Positions 55,532 to 62,359 of a stretch of DNA of 64,000 nucleotides are shown in pieces (positions within the stretch are counted from its first letter, which is position 1; every line of letters starts with the position of its first letter). Position numbers and translations under genes: made by a program. This stretch comes from JALYUA01 sp038203955 (GTDB lineage: Bacteria; Acidobacteriota; Thermoanaerobaculia; UBA5066; Gp7-AA6), in contig JBBRDK010000002.1 of NCBI GenBank assembly GCA_038203955.1, positions 19,770 to 83,769 on the forward strand, given 5' to 3'. Under the pieces are notes generated by a model. The model ran no database searches, had not been told where the DNA came from, and saw only the letters and a program-made list of their open reading frames with translations.

Positions 55532-55535
55532 GACG

Positions 55536-55841
55536 TCAGCCCTTCATCGTGTTCGCCTCTTCCACGTTCAGCGTCTTACGCTGGCGGAAGAGAGAGATGG
55601 TGAGCGCGAGGCCGATGGCGGCCTCACCGGCGGCGATCGTGATGACGAACACCGAGAAGACCTGGCCCGTCAGGTCCGAGAGCCTGCGGGAAAATGCGAT
55701 GAAGTTGATGTTCACGGCGTTCAACATCAGCTCGATCGACATGAGCACGGTCAGAAAATTGCGGCGCACGAGCACGCCGAAGAACCCGATCGCGAAGAGG
55801 AGGAACGACAGGATGAGGAAATGGTTGATGGTGATTGTCAT
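55536..55841 (-). CDS. nuoK: NADH-quinone oxidoreductase subunit K
   Basis: The 101-residue subunit has three helices. Conserved elements are FFGVLVRRNFLTVLMSIELM, with the membrane Glu used in proton transfer, and LNAVNINFIAFSR. The second conserved Glu is in TIAAGEAAIGLALTISLFR. Length is normal for NuoK. It lies 4 bp before nuoL and is separated from nuoJ by a 133-bp gap filled with two GC-rich heptamer arrays. Confidence 0.95.
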   Translation of the reverse strand: MTITINHFLILSFLLFAIGFFGVLVRRNFLTVLMSIELMLNAVNINFIAFSRRLSDLTGQVFSVFVITIAAGEAAIGLALTISLFRQRKTLNVEEANTMKG

Positions 55842-55860
55842 GGGCGCCTCTCGCGGAGAG

Positions 55861-55968
55861 GCGCTGGGCGCTGGGCGCTGCGCAGCGGGCGCCGGGCGCC
55901 GGGCGCTGGGCGCTGGGCGAACGTCGAACGCCCCCGCCTAGCGCCTCCCGCCTCACGCCTCACGCCCT
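55861..55968. repeat. Two GC-rich heptamer arrays between nuoJ and nuoK
   Basis: Eight units from GCGCTGG (55861) to 55916, with GCGCTGC, GCAGCGG and GCGCCGG variants; then GCGCCTC, CCGCCTC, ACGCCTC, ACGCCCT (55941-55968). Both are in 7-bp register. Confidence 0.88.
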
Positions 55969-55974
55969 CTTTCA

Positions 55975-56544
55975 TCAATCCACCTTCTCGAAGGAGCGTT
56001 TGCCGAGGACGACCGCGCCGATCATGGCGACGAGCAGGAACACCGACGCGACTTCGAAGGGCAGAAGGTAGTCGCGGAACATCAGCCAGGAGACGGCCTC
56101 CGTGTTGCCGACCACGCGCCCGGCGACGGCGCGGAAGGCGTCGGGATTGCGGGCGATGTCGGTGAACTTCTCGGTGCCGAGGATGTAGAGGAACGGGATA
56201 AGGAATACGGGCAGCAGGAGCAGCGCGATGTCCCACTGGTGCTGGAACGCCGGCGTGCCGGCCGCCGTGCGCTGGTGCACGAGCATGATCACGAAGAGAA
56301 ACAGCACCATGATCCCGCCGGCGTAGACGAGGATCTGGACCGCGCCGACGAACTCCGCCTCCTCCAGGATGAAGACGCACGCGACCAGGAGGAACGACGC
56401 CAGCAGGAAGAGCGCCGAGTGGACCGGGTTCTTCGACCAGACGACCGCGATCGCGGTGCCGAGGATGAGCAGGGCGAAGCCGATGAACAGCCACCCGCCA
56501 ACTCCCGTCAGGAGCGCGCTGCCCGCCGCCTCCGCCGCTCCCAT
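55975..56544 (-). CDS. nuoJ: NADH-quinone oxidoreductase subunit J
   Basis: The 189-residue five-helix subunit has the typical WSKNPVHSALFLLASFLLVA, EAEFVGAVQILVYAGGIMVL (with the kinked pi-bulge helix 3 motif) and FLFVIMLVHQR. The C-terminus runs LPFEVASVFLLVAMIGAVVL. The ATG at 56544 overlaps the last base of the nuoI stop (TGATG). The frame extends upstream of this ATG, but those residues overlap nuoI and look non-native. Confidence 0.95.
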   Translation of the reverse strand: MGAAEAAGSALLTGVGGWLFIGFALLILGTAIAVVWSKNPVHSALFLLASFLLVACVFILEEAEFVGAVQILVYAGGIMVLFLFVIMLVHQRTAAGTPAFQHQWDIALLLLPVFLIPFLYILGTEKFTDIARNPDAFRAVAGRVVGNTEAVSWLMFRDYLLPFEVASVFLLVAMIGAVVLGKRSFEKVD

Positions 56545-57026
56545 CAGCCCTGCTCCATCACGGTGAAGGGCTTGACGTTCGGCGCCTCCTGCCAGTCTGT
56601 GAGCTTGCGGATGTCGAGGTACAGCGAGTCGTTGCGGTCGTACGACGCCATCTCGTAGGTCTTCGTCGTCAGCCAGATCGACTTGGGAACCGTCGGGCAC
56701 GCCTCCTCGCAGAGCTGGCAGAACATGCACCGCTTCAGGTCCACGTCGAAGCGGTCGAGGACCTTGACGCCCTTGCCCGCCTCGTTCTTTTCATTGTGCC
56801 AGTCGATGTAGATGATGTTGATCGGACACTCGATCGCGCAGAGCGTGCACTTGATGCAGCGCTCCTCGTCCAGGCGGAACATCCCGCGGAACCGATCCGA
56901 CGGGATCTTCTTCTGCTCCGGGTACTGGATCGTCACCTTCTTGCCGAAGAGGTGCCGTCCCGTGACCCCGAGCCCGTCGAAGAGATCGAGGAGGGTCAGC
57001 TTGTCGAGCCACTTCTTGAGAGCCAT
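56544..57026 (-). CDS. nuoI: NADH-quinone oxidoreductase subunit I
   Basis: This 160-residue 8Fe-8S ferredoxin subunit carries clusters N6a and N6b. The two motifs are Cys57-x2-Cys60-x2-Cys63-x3-Cys67 (RCIKCTLCAIECP) and Cys100-x2-Cys103-x2-Cys106-x3-Cys110 (RCMFCQLCEEACP). VTIQYPEQKK and FRGMFRLDEE are also characteristic. It lies 29 bp after nuoH and overlaps nuoJ by one base. Confidence 0.96.
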   Translation of the reverse strand: MALKKWLDKLTLLDLFDGLGVTGRHLFGKKVTIQYPEQKKIPSDRFRGMFRLDEERCIKCTLCAIECPINIIYIDWHNEKNEAGKGVKVLDRFDVDLKRCMFCQLCEEACPTVPKSIWLTTKTYEMASYDRNDSLYLDIRKLTDWQEAPNVKPFTVMEQG

Positions 57027-57055
57027 GGGACCTTTTCCTCTTCTCTTCTATGCCT

Positions 57056-58240
57056 TCAAGCCTTCAAAGCCGACTGCCGCGTGCCCGCCGGCTCGGACGC
57101 CAGCCGGTCGCGGCGGGCGAGACCCTGGCGCAGCTTCGCCAGGAAGAACATGAGCAGGAACAGCGCGCCGAAGATCCACCCGAGCCGCACGAGCCCGTCG
57201 GTGCGTCCGGGGGTCCACAGAATCGCGAGCGCGACGATCACGATGTTGACGAGCGAGAGGGGGATCATCCACTTCCAGCCGAGAGCCATCAGCTGATCGA
57301 ATCGGTATCGCGGAAACGTGGATCGGAACCAGATGTAGCAGAAGATGAAGAACCCGACCTTCGCCAGGAACCACACGAAGGGCGGGACGATGTGGAGGAA
57401 CGACAGCGCCTTGACGTGGCCGAAAGGCGGCAGCCAGCCGCCGAAGAACACGGTGACGGCCACGCACGAGATGATGATCATCGCCGCGTATTCGCCCAGG
57501 AAGAAGAAGGCGAACTTCACCCCCGAGTACTCCGTGTTGAACCCGGACACGAGCTCGGACTCCGCCTCCGGCAGGTCGAAGGGGTTGCGGTTGGTCTCGG
57601 CCACCCCCGACACGAAATAGAGAAAGAAGGAGAGAAGGCCGGGGAAGACGAACCAGAGCTGCATCCGGTCCTGCCGCATGACGATCTCGACGAGCGAGAG
57701 CGACCGCGTCATCAGGAGCACCGCGACGAGGGAAAGCCCCATCGGGACCTCGTAGGACACGAGCTGCGCGGCCGACCGAAGGCCGCCGAGCATCGAGTAC
57801 TTGTTGTTGGAGGCCCAGCCGCCGAGGATGATCCCGTACACGCCGATCGAGGTGATCGCGAGCAGGAACAGAAGCCCGATGTTGATGTCGGCGACCCAGA
57901 GCGGGGTCGAGACGTGCCGCGCCAGCCGGACCGACGGGCCCATCGGGATGACCGCCAGCGCGGTGAGCGCCGGGATGACCGCCAGCACGGGCGCTAAGAA
58001 ATGAACGAACTTCTCCGCCCGCGCGGGCGTCACGTCCTCCTTCGTCACGAGCTTCAGGAGATCGGCGAGCCCCTGAAGCGTGCCCTTGGGCCCGACGCGG
58101 TTGGGCCCGAGCCGCACCTGCATGAAGCCCATGATCCGGCGCTCGGCGAGCACGATGACGAACCCGACGATCGCGGGAACGACGGCCACGATCAGCAGCA
58201 CCTTCACGTAGGTCAGGAAGGTGGGCGTGAGGATTTTCAT
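57056..58240 (-). CDS. nuoH: NADH-quinone oxidoreductase subunit H
   Basis: The 394-residue membrane subunit forms the quinone entry site together with NuoB and NuoD. Conserved segments are LAERRIMGFMQVRLGPNRVG, LQGLADLLKLVTKED, GGWASNNKYSMLGGLRSAAQ, SYEVPMGLSLV and the acidic loop AETNRNPFDLPEAESELVSG. The ATG at 58240 is preferred; the frame runs on upstream into the repeat array. About eight helices. The C-terminal basic tail is slightly long. Confidence 0.95.
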   Translation of the reverse strand: MKILTPTFLTYVKVLLIVAVVPAIVGFVIVLAERRIMGFMQVRLGPNRVGPKGTLQGLADLLKLVTKEDVTPARAEKFVHFLAPVLAVIPALTALAVIPMGPSVRLARHVSTPLWVADINIGLLFLLAITSIGVYGIILGGWASNNKYSMLGGLRSAAQLVSYEVPMGLSLVAVLLMTRSLSLVEIVMRQDRMQLWFVFPGLLSFFLYFVSGVAETNRNPFDLPEAESELVSGFNTEYSGVKFAFFFLGEYAAMIIISCVAVTVFFGGWLPPFGHVKALSFLHIVPPFVWFLAKVGFFIFCYIWFRSTFPRYRFDQLMALGWKWMIPLSLVNIVIVALAILWTPGRTDGLVRLGWIFGALFLLMFFLAKLRQGLARRDRLASEPAGTRQSALKA

Positions 58241-58257
58241 GCGTGACCCCCGGGGCC

Positions 58258-58399
58258 GGGAATCGGGAATCGGGAGCCAAGCGACCAACGGGAGCGAGAC
58301 GGCCGCGGTACGCCGCGGTCAACTAGATCGGGAATCGAAAAGGCGGGACGCCCCGGGATTCCCTCGTTTCCCGTTTCCCGTTTTCCGTTTTCCGTCCTC
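58258..58399. repeat. Heptamer arrays between nuoD and nuoH, opposite halves
   Basis: GGGAATC, GGGAATC, GGGAGCC (58258-58278), then after ~85 bp CGTTTCC, CGTTTCC, CGTTTTC, CGTTTTC, CGTCCTC (58365-58399). Purine-rich and pyrimidine-rich words face each other. Confidence 0.8.
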
Positions 58400-58400
58400 C

Positions 58401-59630
58401 TCACCTGTCCACCTCGCCCAGCACGATGTCGATCGTGCCGATCAGGGCAACGAGGTCTGAGATCAGGTGGCCCTTCGCCATCTTGGGCAGGGCCTGCAGG
58501 TTGATGAACGAGGGCGGACGGCAGTGCATCCGATAGGGCCGGTTGCTGCCGTTCGAGACGCAGTAGAAGCCGAGCTCGCCCTTCGGCGACTCGATCGACG
58601 CGTAGACTTCCTCGGCGGGCGGCTTGATCACGCGCGGGACCTTCCCGCGGATCTCTCCGGGCTCGAGCCGGTCCAGGCACTGGCGAAGGATGCGCACGCT
58701 CTGCCGCATCTCCTGGACGCGGACGATGTACCGGTCGTACGTGTCTCCGTTCTGCCGCGTCGGGACGGCGAAGTCGAGCTCGTCGTAGCACTCGTAGGGC
58801 TGCGCCCGCCGCAGGTCCCACTCGATCCCGGACGCGCGGATCAGGGGCCCGGTCAGGCCGTACTCGACGCACTCCGCGGCGGTCAGCACGCCGATCCCGA
58901 CCGTCCGCCGCTTCCAGATCCGGTTGTCGGTGAGCAGCTGCTCGTAGTCGTCGATGCGCCCTGGGAGGTCGTCGACGAACTCCAGGAGCCGCTCGACCCA
59001 CCCGGCCGTCAGGTCGAACGGAAGGCCGCCGATCCGCATGCAGTTCAAGGTCAGGCGCGCGCCGCAATACTCCTCGAAGAAGTCCAGGATCTGCTCGCGC
59101 TCCCGGAACGCGTACCAGAAGGGCGTCACCGCCCCGAGGTCGATGCCGGACGTGCCGAGCCAGACGAGATGGCTCGAGAGACGCTGGAGCTCGTCCAGAA
59201 TCACCCGGATCAGCTGAGCCCGCCGCGGGACCTCGACGTCGATGAGCTTCTCGATCGTCAGGCAGAACGCGTGGTTGTTCGTCGCCGCCGCCACGTAGTC
59301 CATGCGGTCGGTGTGCGGAATTCCCATCGGGTACGTCTCGGTCTCGAAGAGCTTCTCGGTCCCGCGGTGCAGGAATCCGACGTCGGGGAGCGCCTCCAGG
59401 ATCTTCTCGCCGTCGACCTTCAGCACGATCCGGAGGACGCCGTGCGTCGAGGGATGCTGGGGCCCGAAGTTGAGCTCCATCTCCTGCACGTCGAAGAGCG
59501 TCGGAGGCTCTCCCGGCGCCGGGGGCGTGTCCCCCTGGGAGAGCGGCCTCGCGACGCCGGCCGCTGCCGCGCGCTCCGCGAAGTGCGCGGCTTCGTCGCG
59601 CTCGGCCTGAGAGAGCTTCTCGTCAACCAT
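58401..59630 (-). CDS. nuoD: NADH-quinone oxidoreductase subunit D
   Basis: The 409-residue subunit lines the quinone chamber. Landmarks are NFGPQHPSTHG (His59, His63), GFLHRGTEKLFE with Arg89, GIPHTDRMDYVAAATNNHAF and GRIDDYEQLLTDNRIWKRRT. Arg89 corresponds to the arginine near cluster N2 that is dimethylated by NDUFAF7 in mitochondria. The ATG at 59630 is favoured over the GTG at 59639. A 40-residue N-terminal extension precedes the core, without resembling a fused NuoC. Array DNA lies on both sides of the gene. Confidence 0.95.
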   Translation of the reverse strand: MVDEKLSQAERDEAAHFAERAAAAGVARPLSQGDTPPAPGEPPTLFDVQEMELNFGPQHPSTHGVLRIVLKVDGEKILEALPDVGFLHRGTEKLFETETYPMGIPHTDRMDYVAAATNNHAFCLTIEKLIDVEVPRRAQLIRVILDELQRLSSHLVWLGTSGIDLGAVTPFWYAFREREQILDFFEEYCGARLTLNCMRIGGLPFDLTAGWVERLLEFVDDLPGRIDDYEQLLTDNRIWKRRTVGIGVLTAAECVEYGLTGPLIRASGIEWDLRRAQPYECYDELDFAVPTRQNGDTYDRYIVRVQEMRQSVRILRQCLDRLEPGEIRGKVPRVIKPPAEEVYASIESPKGELGFYCVSNGSNRPYRMHCRPPSFINLQALPKMAKGHLISDLVALIGTIDIVLGEVDR

Positions 59631-59640
59631 GAGAAACACT

Positions 59641-59719
59641 CGGGAAACGGGAAACGGGAAACGGGAAACGAAGGGAATCGAACCGCATGGGCGTTTTACG
59701 TTTTACGCTTTCCGTTTCC
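59641..59719. repeat. Heptamer arrays between nuoC and nuoD, opposite halves
   Basis: Four CGGGAAA units plus CGAAGGG (59641-59675) face CGTTTTA, CGTTTTA, CGCTTTC, CGTTTCC (59692-59719). The words are near reverse complements, so a stem with a ~16-nt loop is possible. Confidence 0.9.
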
Positions 59720-59732
59720 CGACCTCGTTCCC

Positions 59733-60341
59733 TCACGACACCACCTTGCGATTGGGATCGCTGGCGCCCGGGCCGCCGCCTTCCGGCCATTCTTCCGGGT
59801 AGATCGCGGCGCCCGTGTCGATCCCTTCGAGGGGAAAGTCCTTGCGCAGCGGGTGGCCGTGGAACCCCTCCCAGGTCAGGATCCGGCGAAGGTCCGGGTG
59901 CCCCGAGAAGCGGATCCCGAACATGTCGAATGTCTCCCGCTCGCACCAGTTCGCCGCGAGATAGACGCGCGCGATCGAAGGGACGTCTTCGCCCTCGGCC
60001 GCGCCGCATTTGACGCGGATTCGGTCGTTCTTCGAGAAGGAGTAGAAGTGGTAGACGACGTCGAAGCGCGGCGCGCGCTCCTTCCAGTCCACCGCCGTAA
60101 CGTCGACGCAGTAAGCGAAGTCCTCGGCCTGCTTCAGGTGCCGGGCGACGTCGGCGATCTTCTCGCGGGCGACCGTCACCGTCACCTGGCCCGCGAATTT
60201 CTTGGAGGCGAGCACGGCGCCCGGGACGCCCGCGGAAAGAGATACGACCCACGGATGGCTCGCCGCGTCCGCCGCGACCAGCTTCGGCTTCGCAACTTCT
60301 TTGGCACCGGTCGTGGCCGGGGGCGTGATCTCCTCGGCCAT
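59733..60341 (-). CDS. nuoC: NADH-quinone oxidoreductase subunit C
   Basis: The 202-residue subunit of the peripheral arm has FAYCVDVTAVDWKERAPRFD, then YHFYSFSKNDRIRVKC, and ANWCERETFDMFGIRFSGHP. The last two match the NuoC signature ERExxDMFGIxFxGHPDLRR. The C-terminus HPLRKDFPLEGI is also typical. The first ~35 residues (Pro/Thr/Ala-rich) are variable. The ATG at 60341 is 8 bp after the nuoB stop. Confidence 0.95.
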   Translation of the reverse strand: MAEEITPPATTGAKEVAKPKLVAADAASHPWVVSLSAGVPGAVLASKKFAGQVTVTVAREKIADVARHLKQAEDFAYCVDVTAVDWKERAPRFDVVYHFYSFSKNDRIRVKCGAAEGEDVPSIARVYLAANWCERETFDMFGIRFSGHPDLRRILTWEGFHGHPLRKDFPLEGIDTGAAIYPEEWPEGGGPGASDPNRKVVS

Positions 60342-60349
60342 GCGATGGT

Positions 60350-60835
60350 TTAAGAGGCCTTCCGGATGACTTTCATCCGGTCGATCTTCTTCTGGAGCGC
60401 CATGATCCCGTAGATCAGCGCCTCCGGCCGCGGCGGGCAGCCGGGAACGTACACGTCCACCGGGACGATCCGGTCCACCCCCTGGGTGACGGCGTAGGTC
60501 CGGTAGGGCCCGCCGCAGGTCGCGCAGGAGCCCATCGCGATGACCCACTTGGGATCGGGCATCTGGTCGTAGAGGCGCTTGACGACGGGAGCCATCTTTT
60601 CGACGACGGTCCCTGCGACGATCATGAGATCCGACTGCCGTGGCGTTCCCCGGAACACCTCGGCGCCGAACCGGGCCAGGTCGTGCCGGGCGTCCATCAC
60701 CGCCATCATCTCGATCGCGCAGCACGCCAGGCCGAACTGCATCGGCCAAATGGAGGACCGCCGCGCCCAGTTGATGACGGAGTCGACCGTCGTCGTCAGG
60801 ACGTTTTCTTCGAATCTGTTGTCGACGAGACCCAT
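60350..60835 (-). CDS. nuoB: NADH-quinone oxidoreductase subunit B
   Basis: The 161-residue subunit binds the terminal cluster N2. The four ligands are all present: Cys38-Cys39 (FGLACCAIEMM), Cys104 (MGSCATCGG) and Cys133 (YVPGCPPRPEALIYGI). RFGAEVFRGTPRQSDLMIVA is the conserved core. Tight spacing with nuoA (19 bp) and nuoC (8 bp) indicates one operon. Confidence 0.96.
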   Translation of the reverse strand: MGLVDNRFEENVLTTTVDSVINWARRSSIWPMQFGLACCAIEMMAVMDARHDLARFGAEVFRGTPRQSDLMIVAGTVVEKMAPVVKRLYDQMPDPKWVIAMGSCATCGGPYRTYAVTQGVDRIVPVDVYVPGCPPRPEALIYGIMALQKKIDRMKVIRKAS

Positions 60836-60854
60836 GGGACGGTTCGCCCTTCTG

Positions 60855-61223
60855 CTACGCCCAGTCGAGCGCCTGGCGCTTCCAGACGTAGAAATATCCG
60901 ACGACGAGAATCACCAGGAAAATCACCATTTCGATCAAACCGAAGAGCCCGAGCCGGTGGAAGAGGACGGCCCAGGGGAAGAGAAAGATCGTCTCGACGT
61001 CGAACACCACGAAGAGGACCGCGATCAAGAAATAGCGGACAGAAAAGCGCGTGTCGAAAGCGAACGTCGTCGCCGCGATACCGGATTCGTAAGGCTCTAG
61101 CTTCGCTGGGTTTGGCCGCCGCGTCTGGATGGCCCGAGCGAGAAAAATCGTAGCCAGAGGCAGAGCCGCCGCCAGCAGGCCCAGAATCAGAATCGGAAAG
61201 TAGTTGGCCACCTGAGCGGTCAT
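60855..61223 (-). CDS. nuoA: NADH-quinone oxidoreductase subunit A
   Basis: The 122-residue three-helix subunit has the conserved KLEPYESGI loop and the segments RFSVRYFLIAVLFVVFDVET and IFLFPWAVLF, including the membrane acidic residues. I choose the ATG at 61223; an upstream ATG at 61256 would overlap the midA stop. It lies 22 bp after midA, which places the methyltransferase in the same operon. Confidence 0.94.
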   Translation of the reverse strand: MTAQVANYFPILILGLLAAALPLATIFLARAIQTRRPNPAKLEPYESGIAATTFAFDTRFSVRYFLIAVLFVVFDVETIFLFPWAVLFHRLGLFGLIEMVIFLVILVVGYFYVWKRQALDWA

Positions 61224-61245
61224 TCTATCGGAGGGAAAAAAGGAA

Positions 61246-62331
61246 TCAACCCGCATTCCCGGCCGTCTCCGACGCGTCGAGAACGGGAGACGTCAAGCCG
61301 CGCGACTGGACGAGCACGGAGATCTCATCGCCCATTCCCTCGGGATCGACGAGCCGGTACGCGCGCCATCGGGCCGCGTCGTCCGGAGTGAAATCGAAGA
61401 CGCCCGACTCGACGAGGAAGCGGCCCTGGCGCGAAATGCCTTCGGTCGTCAGCCCCTCCGCCTCTCCCGCCTCGATCAACAGGTCCCAGTGCACGTGCGC
61501 GGTCAGGTCGACCTGCCCCGGCCGCGACAGGGGGTCTCCCCGGCGCAGGCCCGCAAAATGCACCGCGAGGGTCCCGTGCCGGCGCGCCGTCGCATGGTAG
61601 AGGACAGGCGAGCGGTGCCCGTAGTCGAAGGAGACGAGGGACCCGTGGCCGAGCGCGCGCGCTAAGATCCGGTGGAGCGGCGCGGCGCCGAAGGAGATCT
61701 CGCCGACCTGTCCCGCTTCCATCGCGACCCCGTAGCGCTCCAGATGCTCGCGGTAGGCGTCGGGCGCGGCCGCCGTGCGCCACACGAACGCGTCACCCTC
61801 GAAATCGACGCGGAGCTCCTGCAGCCCGCGCGCGGATCCGGTCACCCGGACGACCGGCAGGGCGTCGTAGAGCTCGTTGGAGAAGATCCAGCCGTTGACG
61901 CTCCCCTCCGGAAGCTCCTTCGGCGAATCGAGGGCCCGCGGTCCCCGCGGAAAGGGGCGCCGGAGGAGGGTCAGCCGCGCGATCGCGCTGCGCTCGACGG
62001 CCGTCAGCCGGACGCGCTCGAAGACGTCCGGGTCGTTGGCCTCGAGCGCCGCCGAGAACTCTTCCAGGAACTTGCCCTCCCCCGCGCCGACCTCGACGAA
62101 GTCGAGCGGCCCTTCGAACTCCCGCGCCTGGCGCGCGAAACGGCGGGCCAGAGAGCGCGCGAAGGCGGGCGATATCCACGGCGAGGTCACAAAATCGCCC
62201 CGCTCTCCGATCGAGGCGCCGCGGGAGTAATACCCCTCCTCGGCGTCGTAGAGAGCCGCCGCCATGAAGTCTCGAAACGAGATCGGGCCCTCTCGGGCAA
62301 TGCGCTCGCGGAGACGATCGGTCAGTGACAA
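61246..62331 (-). CDS. MidA/NDUFAF7-type SAM-dependent methyltransferase
   Basis: The 361-residue protein matches the MidA (DUF185, SAM_MT) family, whose human member NDUFAF7 dimethylates an arginine of the NuoD homologue during complex I assembly. The N-terminus has GPISFRDFMAAALYDAEEGY and the SAM site is FVEVGAGEGKFLEEF. The segments FSNELYDALPVVRV and VSFDYGHRSP are also family hallmarks. It is the first gene of the nuo operon, behind a perfect TATAAT box. Start is TTG 62331. Methylation of NuoD Arg89 is inferred, not shown. Confidence 0.88.
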   Translation of the reverse strand: MSLTDRLRERIAREGPISFRDFMAAALYDAEEGYYSRGASIGERGDFVTSPWISPAFARSLARRFARQAREFEGPLDFVEVGAGEGKFLEEFSAALEANDPDVFERVRLTAVERSAIARLTLLRRPFPRGPRALDSPKELPEGSVNGWIFSNELYDALPVVRVTGSARGLQELRVDFEGDAFVWRTAAAPDAYREHLERYGVAMEAGQVGEISFGAAPLHRILARALGHGSLVSFDYGHRSPVLYHATARRHGTLAVHFAGLRRGDPLSRPGQVDLTAHVHWDLLIEAGEAEGLTTEGISRQGRFLVESGVFDFTPDDAARWRAYRLVDPEGMGDEISVLVQSRGLTSPVLDASETAGNAG

Positions 62332-62341
62332 GGGACTCTCG

Positions 62342-62347
62342 ATTATA
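62342..62347 (-). promoter_or_regulatory. -10 box of the midA-nuo operon; overlaps a divergent TATATT
   Basis: A perfect TATAAT on the minus strand ends 10 nt before the midA TTG. The same AT-rich patch reads TATATT on the plus strand (62344-62349), 10 nt before the ATG at 62360. No convincing -35 is seen for either. Confidence 0.45.
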
Positions 62348-62359
62348 TTTTCCGAGGCG

